Below are positions 17,543 through 26,264 of a stretch of 64,000 bases of DNA, in pieces. Numbering within the stretch: position 1 is the first letter of the stretch; each line of letters starts with the position of its first letter. Origin of the DNA: CAVRIA01 sp963721115 (GTDB taxonomy: Bacteria; Desulfobacterota; Binatia; HRBIN30; CADEER01); the NCBI GenBank assembly GCA_963721115.1, contig CAVRIA010000004.1, positions 310,001-374,000 on the forward strand, in the 5' to 3' direction. Under the pieces are notes generated by a model. That model had not been told where the DNA came from and ran no database searches. It saw only the letters and a program-made list of their open reading frames with translations. The position numbers and the translations under genes were made by a program.

Positions 17543-19102
17543 TCATCGAGGCGGCGCGGCGATGGCGCGCGCGTACTCGTAGAGGCCGAAGCCGATGCGT
17601 CCCGAGCTGCAGGCGAAGCGCGCGGTGCCGAGGGTCACGTGCGTCGTCCCGCCTGCCGCACCGGGTTGCCGGATCGGCATTGCGCTGATCGGCTCGCCAA
17701 CCGCTCGAGCACCGCTGTCGAGGGCGAGCTCGAAACCCCGCGGAGTACAGCCGTCGTCGTGGAGAGACACGATGACCGCGGCCACACCGCTGCTCTTTGC
17801 CGCTGAACCCGTGCCCCCCGGGCGGCCGCGCCAGCGCAGGGCGAGATCCGGGCCGAAAGCGGCCGCCAGGTCGACGCGCGAACCGGAGGGGCCGGGAGAG
17901 CGGGGTAGGGAGACGCGCTCGACGAATCCATGTGTGTCGAAGTGAGCCGCACGGCCTTCGACGACGACCCGTCCTTCGATGTGTCCGTAATCCGGCAGCG
18001 CGCTGGGGCGGAAGCTGAGGTCGATCTCGGCTCGAATCAGCCGCGAAGCGGCGAAGGCGTCCTCGAGGTCGAGGTAGCGGCGGGCGTCGTCGACCTCGAG
18101 CAAGGAGCCGGAAAAACGGAAGCGCACGCCGTTCGAGTCTGGACAAAACGTGGCAATCTCGTATGCGGCGCGATGTGTCGATCGGTCCTCCCCCGTGAAT
18201 AGAGCGGCGCGCTGAGAATCGGGCAGCACCAGCAGCCGGGCGCCGACGCCGCTGCCGTCCGGGGCAGCGAGGAGTCGCGCCACCAGTCCCATCCGGCAAC
18301 GTGGATCGTAGACCTGCATGGTGACCGGCGGGGTCAGTTCGCGCGTAGTGGGTTGGGCGAAAGCGTCGGCGGGTGGGGTGGGGTCGAGCGGAGTGGGGAC
18401 GAAGGCGTTCTCGATGACGTCGGCGAAGCGTTCGCGGCAAAGGCCGGGCCAGCGCACCGGCACGCCGAGCTCGAGCTGGACGGCGTGGACTCGATCCGCC
18501 GCGGCCCACGCAGTGAGTCGCGCCGCCGCTTCGGACGAGGGGGCGCGCGCCGCGCGGCGGAACACCTGAAGGAGGTTGTTGGGATGGGCGGCGGGATAGC
18601 GCAATCCGTAGGTGGCGCGGATTCCCGCGCTCTCGCAAAGGTGTCGGAGGCGGCGCAGGCGTTGATGGACATAGCGAGGCGAGACGCTCAGGGCGGGCGC
18701 GTGCGCGCCACTGGCCTCTTCGTCGGACAGCGTGGCTCCGATACCGATGTCGCATCTTGCCTGGATGACATTCCAGCCGTGGATGAAGAGGACCTCCGCC
18801 GCCGGGTGGCGGTCGAGAATCGCGTGCAGCAAATCGCCGATGATTTCGAGAAACCATGGCGCGTGCCGCGTAACCTGCGAAATGCGATTGAGATCGAGCT
18901 CGTTGCGGTCGAGCTCGCGATTGATGACCCAGGAGGCCTTCAGCCGATCGGCCAGATCGAGAGCGAGGTCGGCCGTGTGCAGATCGTTCACACGCGCCGG
19001 GCGTCCAGGGGGAAGCGCCTTCCCGGTAGAGCGGCGCCCGCCGTGCGGGGCAATCACCAGGAAGGGACTCGTACCGCGTCCGCGGTCGCACGTCGACAGC
19101 AT
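17543..19102 (-). CDS. N-formylglutamate amidohydrolase-like domain protein with unknown C-terminal region
   Basis: This is a 519-residue protein of two parts. The N-terminal half, about residues 10-230, resembles N-formylglutamate amidohydrolases (HutG-like): FLVIAPHGGRR, VNDLHTADLALDLA, VINRELDRNELDLNR and VLFIHGWN, with histidine, asparagine and glutamate residues that could hold zinc. The C-terminal half has beta-rich segments (VRFRFSGSLLEVDDARRYLD, ARFACSSGRIGFGLYEYARA) that I do not recognise. Length is twice that of HutG and no histidine-degradation genes are near, so a role in His catabolism is unlikely. Confidence 0.55.
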   Translation of the reverse strand: MLSTCDRGRGTSPFLVIAPHGGRRSTGKALPPGRPARVNDLHTADLALDLADRLKASWVINRELDRNELDLNRISQVTRHAPWFLEIIGDLLHAILDRHPAAEVLFIHGWNVIQARCDIGIGATLSDEEASGAHAPALSVSPRYVHQRLRRLRHLCESAGIRATYGLRYPAAHPNNLLQVFRRAARAPSSEAAARLTAWAAADRVHAVQLELGVPVRWPGLCRERFADVIENAFVPTPLDPTPPADAFAQPTTRELTPPVTMQVYDPRCRMGLVARLLAAPDGSGVGARLLVLPDSQRAALFTGEDRSTHRAAYEIATFCPDSNGVRFRFSGSLLEVDDARRYLDLEDAFAASRLIRAEIDLSFRPSALPDYGHIEGRVVVEGRAAHFDTHGFVERVSLPRSPGPSGSRVDLAAAFGPDLALRWRGRPGGTGSAAKSSGVAAVIVSLHDDGCTPRGFELALDSGARAVGEPISAMPIRQPGAAGGTTHVTLGTARFACSSGRIGFGLYEYARAIAAPPR

Positions 19103-19260
19103 GCGATCCTGTTAGTCCCACACCGGCGGTTGCCGTTCAATCCCGTCAAGCCGCCCGGCCGTGCGTTCGACCTCCGCCCGAGTGCTCCGGATGGACACAT
19201 TTGCCATCGCCGCGCGCCGCGGTAATCGTGCAGATACCGTCCACCTGTCCGCAGGCACAT

Positions 19261-19288
19261 TTGACAACACTGCGGTTTCGTTTATAGT
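19261..19288 (+). promoter_or_regulatory. Strong sigma-70-like promoter
   Basis: TTGACA (19261-19266) and TATAGT (19283-19288) are separated by 16 bases. This is the best promoter match in the window and lies about 100 bases before the ribbon-helix-helix gene at 19392, within the 289-base gap after the divergent gene at 17543-19102. The leader could hold further regulation, but I see no clear fold. Confidence 0.6.
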
Positions 19289-19391
19289 TCACGAAATCGG
19301 CGAGTGGAGAAAGCTTTGGAACAAACCGCCATGGGCTTCGCATCTGGGTGACCCCCATTCCCGGCGGATGGTTTGAGAGGAGGAACAACCA

Positions 19392-19727
19392 ATGCGTTCA
19401 GACCTACGTCTCACGGACCTTCGGCGACGCGACAAGAGTACCAGCAAGCTGATGAACGTGAAGATCCCGAGCCATGTCAGCGATGCCATACAGCGCGTCG
19501 CCAAGGCGCTCGGCGCCTCGAAGACCGAGGTCGTCATTGCCCTTCTCAACGAGGGGCTGGACGTGACCACCGATACCCTGAAGGGGTGGAAGCGTCCGAA
19601 GGCGGATCTGCCGCCTCCGAAGCGCGTCTGCTCCGTGAAGGGCTGCGGTCGAGCCTACGTCGCGAAGGGCTTCTGCGCCAACCACTATCAGGCGGCCCGG
19701 CGCGGCAAGATCGAGATGCCGAACTGA
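19392..19727 (+). CDS. Small ribbon-helix-helix-like protein with C-terminal cysteine/histidine knuckle
   Basis: The 111-residue protein has two parts. Residues 19-56 (LMNVKIPSHVSDAIQRVAKA, then LGASKTEVVIALLNEGLDV) look like a ribbon-helix-helix (CopG/Arc) DNA-binding fold. Residues 79-103 contain a zinc-binding pattern: C-x4-C at VCSVKGCGRAY, then FCANHYQAARRGK, a CxxH-type knuckle found in small phage and actinobacterial proteins. It is preceded by a strong promoter and a GGAGG ribosome site and followed by a terminator, so it is a well-expressed single-gene unit, perhaps an abundant nucleoid or regulatory protein. Function is not known. Confidence 0.7.
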   Translation: MRSDLRLTDLRRRDKSTSKLMNVKIPSHVSDAIQRVAKALGASKTEVVIALLNEGLDVTTDTLKGWKRPKADLPPPKRVCSVKGCGRAYVAKGFCANHYQAARRGKIEMPN

Positions 19728-19745
19728 GCAGGTTTCAACGGTGAC

Positions 19746-19771
19746 GAGGGTCGGGGCGTGCCCCGGCCCTC
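19746..19771 (+). terminator. Hairpin terminator candidate after the small RHH gene
   Basis: GAGGGTCGGGGC and GCCCCGGCCCTC form a 12-bp stem with one G-T pair and a two-base loop. It starts 18 bases after the stop. The following sequence is pyrimidine-rich (TCGCTTCTCTGCTTC) but has no real T run, so its efficiency is uncertain. Confidence 0.5.
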
Positions 19772-19996
19772 TCGCTTCTCTGCTTCGAATCGCTCTCCGT
19801 TGCGCTACCGCGGAAGGTAGCCGCCCGCGGTCGTCCCGCCTCTTTCCCCGCGCGCTTGCCAGGGGCTCGGAATCGCGCCTCCGGAACTCAGGCTGCCGGA
19901 TGCAGACGCAGCAGGCGGCCGCCGTTCGCATTCCGGGCCGGAGCCTTGGGTTTTGCGATTGCGATTGGTATTTGCCGGCGCTACTCTGGATCCTCG

Positions 19997-20482
19997 ATGT
20001 CACGCTCCCGGATCGTCTGTTTGTTCTTCCCGCTGGCAGTGCTGGCGCTATCATCGCCGGTGCTGGCGCGTCGAATTCCCTGTACGGAAGTTTTGAGCGA
20101 GCTCGACCACATCGTCAGCCAGCCGGGGGTGGCCAGTCCGGACCCCATCAAGGTGGCACGTAGGTTGGATACCGAGCCCGCCTGGGTCGAGCGCTGTGCC
20201 GCGCTCTTTGGGCGTCGTCTCAAGCGAAACGCACCGACGCACGGACTGAGTCCGGAAGACGAAGAGGAGCGCTGGGAATCCGAGGAGCCGGAGGAGCAAG
20301 CGCCCGAGGACAAGGAAGCTCGCGGAGAGAACTACTTCCCGCAGCTCGAGAACGATACGAAGGATCGGCGGAATCTGAAGAAGTTCAACGGTGACTCGAG
20401 CAACGAATGGGACATCACGGAGCATGATCCCTGGCAGCCCGACACCGGAAAGGAATGGACGCCCTTCCTGCGCGACGAATAG
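19997..20482 (+). CDS. Hypothetical exported acidic protein
   Basis: The 161-residue product starts with a signal peptide (MSRSRIVCLFFPLAVLALSS, cleavage likely after VLA). A short cysteine-containing helical region follows (RRIPCTEVLSELDHIVSQPG, WVERCAALFGRRL; two cysteines could pair). The second half is highly charged and acidic (SPEDEEERWESEEPEEQ) and probably unstructured. I recognise no family. It probably lies in the periplasm. An upstream in-frame ATG at 19856 exists but would bury the signal peptide, so 19997 is preferred. Confidence 0.55.
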   Translation: MSRSRIVCLFFPLAVLALSSPVLARRIPCTEVLSELDHIVSQPGVASPDPIKVARRLDTEPAWVERCAALFGRRLKRNAPTHGLSPEDEEERWESEEPEEQAPEDKEARGENYFPQLENDTKDRRNLKKFNGDSSNEWDITEHDPWQPDTGKEWTPFLRDE

Positions 20483-20576
20483 ATCGCCCTGACCACGTTC
20501 CTGACCCCGTTCGAAGACCGCGTCCCGCTTGTGGACCGAGCGTGCGACGCGCCATCCGGCGCAGGAGACCAAAACC

Positions 20577-21593
20577 GTGAAGCTCGATACCGGCATGATG
20601 GCCAGCGCTCTCGGCGACGTGCCCGGCGTAGCCCGGGCGGTCGAGGAGATCGGATTCGATGCGCTGTGGACGGTGGAAACCAGCCACGACCCGTTCTTCC
20701 CTCTGGTTCTGGCGGCCGAGCACACGACGCGGATCAAGCTGGGCACGGCGATCGCCGTCGCGTTCCCGCGCAGTCCGATGGTGCTCGCAGAGATCGCCTG
20801 GGACCTGCAGGCGTTGTCGAGAGGCCGATTCATCCTCGGTCTCGGCACACAGGTGAAGGGACACAACGAACGCCGCTTCGGCGTGCCCTGGGAGCATCCG
20901 GGGCCCAAGCTGCGCGAGATGATCCTCATGATGCGGGGGATCTGGGACTGCTGGCAGAACGGTACCCGCCCGAGCTTCCAGGGACGCTTCTACAACTTCA
21001 CCCTGATGACGCCGTTCTTCAATCCCGGCCCCATCGAGCACCCGCACATTCCCGTCTACATCGCCGGTGTAAACGAATACATCTGCCGTCTGGCCGGGGA
21101 GCTGTGCGACGGGTTCCACATTCATCCGTTCCATTCGATCGAATACCTGCGCGAGAAGGTTCTGCCCAACGTCGCGGCCGGGGCGGGCAGGGCCGGTCGC
21201 CAGCCCTCCGACATCGCCATGTCGACGACGGCGTTCGTCATCACCGGCGCAAACGACGGTGAGATCGAAGCCGCGCGTGGAGCGGTGCGCCAACAGATCG
21301 CGTTCTACGCCTCGACGCGGACCTACAGGGGCGTGCTCGACATCCATGGTTGGGGGGATGCCTGCTTGCGCCTCAACGAGAAGGCGGCGAGGGGCGACTG
21401 GGCGGGCATGGCCGACGAGATCACGGACGATATGCTGGACGTGTACGCGGTGACCGGCACGTACGACGAGATCGTGGGGAAGTTGAAGAAGAAGTACGAC
21501 GGGATCCTCGACCGCCTGGCCTTCTATCGCCCGTTCGTGCCGGGTCAGGACGACGGCCGCTGGCGGGAGATCGTGCGCGCCTTCAACGCATGA
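20577..21593 (+). CDS. LLM-class flavin (possibly F420-dependent) oxidoreductase
   Basis: The 338-residue protein belongs to the luciferase-like monooxygenase superfamily: GFDALWTVETSHDPFFPLVL, RIKLGTAIAVAFPRSPMVLA, LSRGRFILGLGTQVKGHNER and IPVYIAGVNEYICRLAGELC. This arrangement fits the TIGR03617-type F420-dependent subfamily, otherwise known from Actinobacteria. The start is the GTG at 20577, eight bases after an AGGAG site. It is followed after ten bases by a nitroreductase-like gene, which also belongs to a deazaflavin-using family, so the two may form an F420-linked redox pair. No F420 biosynthesis genes are in the window. Confidence 0.85.
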   Translation: MKLDTGMMASALGDVPGVARAVEEIGFDALWTVETSHDPFFPLVLAAEHTTRIKLGTAIAVAFPRSPMVLAEIAWDLQALSRGRFILGLGTQVKGHNERRFGVPWEHPGPKLREMILMMRGIWDCWQNGTRPSFQGRFYNFTLMTPFFNPGPIEHPHIPVYIAGVNEYICRLAGELCDGFHIHPFHSIEYLREKVLPNVAAGAGRAGRQPSDIAMSTTAFVITGANDGEIEAARGAVRQQIAFYASTRTYRGVLDIHGWGDACLRLNEKAARGDWAGMADEITDDMLDVYAVTGTYDEIVGKLKKKYDGILDRLAFYRPFVPGQDDGRWREIVRAFNA

Positions 21594-21603
21594 GCGGACT
21601 CGA

Positions 21604-21987
21604 GTGACGGGACGCGGCCATCCGATGGACCTGGCTGCCGTCGCCGCTAGACGGACGGTCCGCCTGACGACCATAGGGCGCAAGACCGGCCGGCCGCGCA
21701 CCGTTACGATCTGGTTCGTCGCCGCGGGGCCGGCCAGCATCTACGTGCAGCACTCCAGCCCGGCGGCGGCGCACTGGTATCGCAACCTGCTGCGCGAAGC
21801 AGCCGTCACGGTCGACTTCGGCTCCGGTCCCCTGGCGGCGCGAGCCACACCGATCGAAGATCCCGCACGGGTGACCGAGATCCTCCGCCTGGTGCGCCGG
21901 AAGTACCGGTTGGCGTGGATCTTTCAGTTGCTGGGGCGCGGGCATCGCCCGATGGCGGCCGAGATCGAGCTGGCGAACGGGAGCTGA
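21604..21987 (+). CDS. Deazaflavin-dependent nitroreductase (Ddn/DUF385) family protein
   Basis: A 127-residue single-domain protein with the split beta-barrel pattern of the Ddn family: VRLTTIGRKTGRPRTVTIWF, where the family contacts the cofactor phosphate, then YVQHSSPAAAHWYRNLLREA. Members reduce substrates with F420H2. The start is GTG 21604, with ATG 21625 as alternative. It sits directly behind an LLM oxidoreductase gene. Confidence 0.8.
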   Translation: MTGRGHPMDLAAVAARRTVRLTTIGRKTGRPRTVTIWFVAAGPASIYVQHSSPAAAHWYRNLLREAAVTVDFGSGPLAARATPIEDPARVTEILRLVRRKYRLAWIFQLLGRGHRPMAAEIELANGS

Positions 21988-22005
21988 AAGGCTTGTCCGT
22001 GCCGT

Positions 22006-22281
22006 TCAGCGATTGGCCCAGATGTAGACGGCCAGGGCGACGATGGCGATCAGGCACAATCCGTAGAGACAATCGAGGACGTGCGTGCGCACGGCCCACT
22101 CGTAGTAGTGCTGCAGGGTAGAGAGGAAGGGGTGGTGAGATGGGCGCTCGGGGGGGCCGAGAGGCGCGCGGGGGGCACTGCGCGCCCGGAAGGTGCCCTT
22201 CCAGCCCATCCCACCAGGGAACCACGAAGGTTTCAAATCCCTCGTTGGCATTGGTGGAACGGTAAGCAGGAAGTGCACCAT
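22006..22281 (-). CDS. Small hypothetical protein with one C-terminal membrane segment
   Basis: A 91-residue frame with a proline- and arginine-rich N-terminal half and a hydrophobic C-terminal helix (LDCLYGLCLIAIVALAVYIW) ending in ANR. It looks like a tail-anchored or single-pass inner-membrane protein. Start choice is unsure: ATG 22281, GTG 22293 and ATG 22251 are all in frame, and none has a good ribosome site. No family is recognised, and it could be a chance frame in high-GC DNA. Confidence 0.35.
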   Translation of the reverse strand: MVHFLLTVPPMPTRDLKPSWFPGGMGWKGTFRARSAPRAPLGPPERPSHHPFLSTLQHYYEWAVRTHVLDCLYGLCLIAIVALAVYIWANR

Positions 22282-22376
22282 CCGGGCGCGCACCCAGGGG
22301 TCCTGAGATGCAGGCCAGGTCGAAGGCCTGCCGGCGGTCTAGGTCTCGCGCTTCTGCGAGAACCGTTGCAGATCGA

Positions 22377-22991
22377 TCAGGCAGATTTGATGTAGTCGTG
22401 CTCTTCCAGGTAGCTGACGATCTCCGCCAAGCTGTCCTGTTCGGATTGCTTGCCGGTGTCCAGCGCGATCTCGGCTGCGAGCGGGGATTCGTAGGGTGCC
22501 GAGATGCCGGTGAACTCCGGGATCTGTCCGGCGCGGGCCTTCTTGTAGAGTCCCTTTGGATCTCGCTGCTCGCAGATCTCCAGCGCGCAATCGACGAAGA
22601 CCTCGATGAAGTCGCCGTCGCTCATGATGGCGCGAACCTTGTCCCGGTCGGCCCGGTAGGGGGAGATGAAGGCCGTGACGTTGACGATCCCGGCGTCGGT
22701 GAAGAGCTTGGCCACCTCGCCGATCCGCCGGATGTTCTCGGTGCGATCCTCGGGCGAGAAACCGAGGTCGTGGTTGAGACCGTGTCGAATGTTGTCGCCG
22801 TCGAGCACGTAGGCGCGCACGCCGCGGTTCCACAGCTCTTTTTCCAGTGCGACGGCGAGCGTCGATTTTCCCGAACCGGAGAGTCCGGTCATCCAGATGG
22901 TGCAGCCCTTGTGTCCGCCGAGAGACTCGCGGTCCGCGCGTGTGACCGTTCCCGCGTGCCAGACGATGTTCTGTGACTTGGGTGAACCCAT
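22377..22991 (-). CDS. cysC: Adenylyl-sulfate kinase
   Basis: CysC phosphorylates APS to PAPS. The 204-residue protein shows GCTIWMTGLSGSGKSTLAVA (P-loop), VLDGDNIRHGLNHDLGFSPE (APS-binding region), NIRRIGEVAKLFTDAGI, VTAFISPYRADRDKVR and the FIEVFVDCALEICEQRDPKG lid. All are family signatures. It starts MGSPKSQNIVWH, the usual N terminus of stand-alone APS kinases. No cysND or reductase is nearby, so PAPS may serve sulfation rather than assimilation; that is inference. Confidence 0.95.
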   Translation of the reverse strand: MGSPKSQNIVWHAGTVTRADRESLGGHKGCTIWMTGLSGSGKSTLAVALEKELWNRGVRAYVLDGDNIRHGLNHDLGFSPEDRTENIRRIGEVAKLFTDAGIVNVTAFISPYRADRDKVRAIMSDGDFIEVFVDCALEICEQRDPKGLYKKARAGQIPEFTGISAPYESPLAAEIALDTGKQSEQDSLAEIVSYLEEHDYIKSA

Positions 22992-23191
22992 GAGTGTGTG
23001 TTCCCTCCTCCCGAAGAATCGCCCATCCATAGCGGAGGGGCCTGGGAGGCTCAAGCGAATCGCGTTCGCGCCGCGCATCTCGGCAGGATTTGGTTCGCAC
23101 GTACGAGGGGTAGGCGATGCTGCAGGGCGAGGAGATCCACGGCCGCGCCCGAACCGTGAGGTCGCGTCGATCTGCGACGATCGAGAGGGCG

Positions 23192-23698
23192 CTACTCGAC
23201 GACCCAGGTGGTGAAGCCGGGCGCTTGGCGGACGAGCTCGTTGCATAGATGACTCTGCAGGAGCTCTCGCACCCAGGAAAACGACGCGCGCCCGACGACG
23301 ATGGTGCGGCAGCCGTCCTCCTTGGCCTGATCGAGAATGCTGGTGATGAGCTTACCGTGATGATCGACCGGCTTGATGAGCCGGGTCTCGATTCGTCCGG
23401 CCGGAACACCGGCTTCGCGAAGCGTCTCGGCGGCCCGGCTCAAGAGCTCGGCGGCGGGCTCGCTGTGCTGCTTCAGCCAGCGCGCCTGCGCCGCTTCCTG
23501 CTGCTTGTCCATGGCTCGTTCCTCGTTCGGGTCCTCAGCGCCCCGAAACTCGAGCAGCCCGGGCGGCAGCGGAGGAAGAACGTGACAGAGAACGAGGTGG
23601 AATTCGGTACACCTGGCAGCGATGTTGGCGACGTAGCGAAGACTCCGCCGAGACGAATCCGAGTCGTCGACGGCCACGAGAATGTGCTCGGGTTGCAT
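23192..23698 (-). CDS. Universal stress protein (UspA family)
   Basis: The 168-residue protein has the Usp fold: HILVAVDDSDSSRRSLRYVA at the N terminus, a long helix with PNEERAMDKQQEAAQARWLK, and GCRTIVVGRASFSWVRELLQ near the end. The ATP-binding pattern G-x2-G-x9-G-S/T is incomplete: after VVGRA no second GS is seen, so it may belong to the UspA-like class that does not bind ATP. The ATG at 23698 was chosen over 23749 because the fold begins there. Confidence 0.85.
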   Translation of the reverse strand: MQPEHILVAVDDSDSSRRSLRYVANIAARCTEFHLVLCHVLPPLPPGLLEFRGAEDPNEERAMDKQQEAAQARWLKQHSEPAAELLSRAAETLREAGVPAGRIETRLIKPVDHHGKLITSILDQAKEDGCRTIVVGRASFSWVRELLQSHLCNELVRQAPGFTTWVVE

Positions 23699-23807
23699 GA
23701 TCGGTCCTTTCCGGGTAGCGCGCCGCCAAAGCTTCTCGGCGTCAGTCACGCGATGGTAACCCGTCGCGTGAGAGAAGTGTAGATCCTGCAGAAGGAGAAA
23801 TGCGAGC

Positions 23808-24761
23808 TCACACGGTTTTCCAGCGCCGCGAAAGCATCAGTCGCAGCTTGCGTTGCTCGTTGTCGGCCAGCCGTCCCAGCGCGGCGGAGAAGCGCAACTC
23901 GAAGCGCTTCAGTCCGTCGGCGGAATCGGCCATCGCCAGGTCGTGCTTCAGTTCGTAGAACAGCTGACCGTACTCTCCGCAGATCTCGCGAATGAAATCG
24001 AAGGACAGCCGGTGAACCGGCGAGGGACCGCAGCGCCGGATGGCCTCCTGATGCTCGGCGGTGCCGTAGCCCTTGTGACGATCGAAGCCGTAGTCGGGGT
24101 AGCTGCGCGCCAGCTCGGTCATGAGGCGGTCGCGATGGGTCTTGGCGATGATGGACGCCGCAGCGATCGAGAAGTCGATGCCGTCGCCCTTGTTGAAGGC
24201 GTTCTGCGGCACGTCGAGACCGGGGACGACGCGGGCGTCGACCAGGACGTGTTGGGGGCGCATCGGCAGAGCCTGCAGGGCTCTCTGCATGGCCAGCAGC
24301 GACGCCTGGAAGACGTTGAGGCGGTCGATCTCGCCGACGTCGGCGAGCCCGATGCCGATTCCCGCCGCCGCGGCGCGGATGCGCACCTCGGCGGCGGCGC
24401 GCTGCCCGGCGTCCAAGCGCTTCGAGTCGTCGATGCCCGGAACCTCGGTGCCGGGCGGAAAGACCACGGCGGCCGCCACCACCGGGCCGGCCAGCGGCCC
24501 GGTGCCGGCTTCATCGACCCCGGCGACGTGCTGAACCCCCGACTTCCACAGAACGCGCTCGAAGTTCAGCATGGCGTCGAGGCGCAGCCGCTCCGCGCGC
24601 TCCTTCCCGTGTCGCTTCTTGAGGACCTCGTAGATCTGCCGAACGCCCTGGCGCGGATCGCGCTTCAGCTTGTTGAGCAGCTGGGGCGTGACCAACTGGT
24701 CGGAGCGCGTGAACCTCTCCCGGATCTCTTCGATCGAAAGCTCGGACAGGGAACGTGCCAT
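23808..24761 (-). CDS. rnhB: Ribonuclease HII with N-terminal extension
   Basis: RNase HII nicks at ribonucleotides in DNA. The catalytic domain shows GVDEAGTGPLAGPVVAAAVV (first acidic residues), DSKRLD, NVFQASLLAMQRAL, VDARVVPGLD and FSIAAASIIAKTHRDRLM. Before it lie about 75 residues (SIEEIRERFTRSDQLVTPQL to YEVLKKRHGKERAERLRL), similar to the N-terminal substrate-binding extension of Bacillus-type RNase HII. At 317 residues it is longer than the usual 200-260. About 60 residues also follow the catalytic core. The 234-base gap upstream to the site-2 protease gene shows nothing clear. Confidence 0.92.
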   Translation of the reverse strand: MARSLSELSIEEIRERFTRSDQLVTPQLLNKLKRDPRQGVRQIYEVLKKRHGKERAERLRLDAMLNFERVLWKSGVQHVAGVDEAGTGPLAGPVVAAAVVFPPGTEVPGIDDSKRLDAGQRAAAEVRIRAAAAGIGIGLADVGEIDRLNVFQASLLAMQRALQALPMRPQHVLVDARVVPGLDVPQNAFNKGDGIDFSIAAASIIAKTHRDRLMTELARSYPDYGFDRHKGYGTAEHQEAIRRCGPSPVHRLSFDFIREICGEYGQLFYELKHDLAMADSADGLKRFELRFSAALGRLADNEQRKLRLMLSRRWKTV

Positions 24762-24995
24762 GACTGCCGACCCGCTATCGGAGACAGAGCAGGGCGCGCC
24801 CGAACTGTCCGCCATCCTCCGCTCGTGTCGCCACCGTGCAATCTCACGCCGCCGCAAGGTAGCCAAGAGGACCGGACGCGACAAGCTCCGGTCGCTCTCC
24901 GCTCTGCCGGACTTCCGCGCGGCGCGCCGGCCGATCATCGAGCGTGGCGGCTGGGATGTCCGATCGCGACAAGGCAGCGGGCGGGAGGAGCCGTC

Positions 24996-26165
24996 TCAGT
25001 GCGACGCCTCCAGTTGCGTCTTCAGCTGCACGTAGCGGGTGATCCCGGTGCGCGTGATGAGGCCGAGGAACTGCCCGTCGTCCATGACCAAGAGGCGTCC
25101 CATGTCGGCTTCGACCATGCGCCGCAGCGCCTCCGAGACCGTCGCCGTCGGCGGGATGCGAACGGTATCGTCGAGCGGATGCATGACCTCGCCGACTCGT
25201 TTCGTGGCGCGTTCCTCCGCCGGGCAGTGACGGATCATGGAGAGGGAGACGATGCCGCTGACCCGGCCGTCGCGGGTGACCGGGAAGCCTCCGTAGCCGT
25301 CGCGCAGGAAGTGATTCTCTACCGCCTCGGCTACCGTGGCGTCGGCGTCGATCGTGTTCGGTTCTCTCACCATGATGTCGCGGACGTGCGTCCTTCCGAG
25401 CGCGTGCTCGACCACGACGCCGTAGTAGCTGGCCTGCGCGGCGCCGCGCAGGAACATGCCGATGAAGATGAGCCACAGCCCGCCCACCAGCGCGCCGCCG
25501 AAGATCTCGAGGCCGCCGAGAAGCATCAGGCCGATGGCGATGCCCTTGCCCCAGTCCGCCGCGCGCGCGGTTGCCTTCTGCAGACTGCCGGACTGGCGCC
25601 AGAAGTAGGCGCGCAGCAGCCGGCCGCCGTCGAGCGGAAAACCGGGGAGGAGATTGAAGACGGCGAGGGCGACGTTGATGAGCGCCAGGTACCCGAAGGT
25701 GGCGACCCAGAGCTCGCCGACGCCGACGGCGGCGCAGCCGCGCTGAATCAGCCAGAACACCCCGCCGAGGGCGATGCTGGTCAGAGGACCGACCGCGGCG
25801 ATGCGAAACTCCGCTTTGGGGCTCTTCGGCTCGCCGGAGAGGTGGGCCATACCGCCGAAGATGAACAGGCTGATCTTGCGGACCTCCTCGCCCATCGCGT
25901 TGCCGACGGTGGCGTGCGACAGCTCGTGGATGAGAACGGAGGCGAAGAAGAGCAGCGTGGCGACGAGCCCGACCGCCAGGTACATCCCCCAGCCGTAGCC
26001 CGGGTACTGGTGCGGAAAGTATCCGGCGGAGAGACTCCACAGGACGAGCGCGAAGATCACCAGCCAGGAGTAGTCGATCGAGATCTGGATACCTGCAATC
26101 CGAAACAGGTCCATGCCGCTCGACGTCTTGGCGGGGGTTTCGGAACTGATCCGTTCATCGGCCAT
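24996..26165 (-). CDS. Site-2 protease family membrane metalloprotease with tandem CBS domains
   Basis: The 389-residue protein has several membrane segments and the S2P zinc site: LIHELSHATVGN (HExxH, about 80-84) and LLPGFPLDGGRLL (about 167-179, with the third-ligand aspartate). Residues 240-389 form a CBS pair (MVREPNTIDADATVAEAVEN, GGFPVTRDGRVSGIVSLSMI, MHPLDDTVRIPPTATVSEAL, GRLLVMDDGQFLGLITRTGI), which probably binds an adenine nucleotide and gates activity. This matches the Rip3/SpoIVFB-CBS class. No anti-sigma factor substrate is nearby. Confidence 0.92.
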   Translation of the reverse strand: MADERISSETPAKTSSGMDLFRIAGIQISIDYSWLVIFALVLWSLSAGYFPHQYPGYGWGMYLAVGLVATLLFFASVLIHELSHATVGNAMGEEVRKISLFIFGGMAHLSGEPKSPKAEFRIAAVGPLTSIALGGVFWLIQRGCAAVGVGELWVATFGYLALINVALAVFNLLPGFPLDGGRLLRAYFWRQSGSLQKATARAADWGKGIAIGLMLLGGLEIFGGALVGGLWLIFIGMFLRGAAQASYYGVVVEHALGRTHVRDIMVREPNTIDADATVAEAVENHFLRDGYGGFPVTRDGRVSGIVSLSMIRHCPAEERATKRVGEVMHPLDDTVRIPPTATVSEALRRMVEADMGRLLVMDDGQFLGLITRTGITRYVQLKTQLEASH

Positions 26166-26264
26166 CGGAAACTCCTCGTTGCGCCTTCAGGGTTCGAGCG
26201 ACTCCATGAAGACGGGAATCAAGCTACCACCCGAAAGAGTATACACAATCGACCCGGGCGCTGC

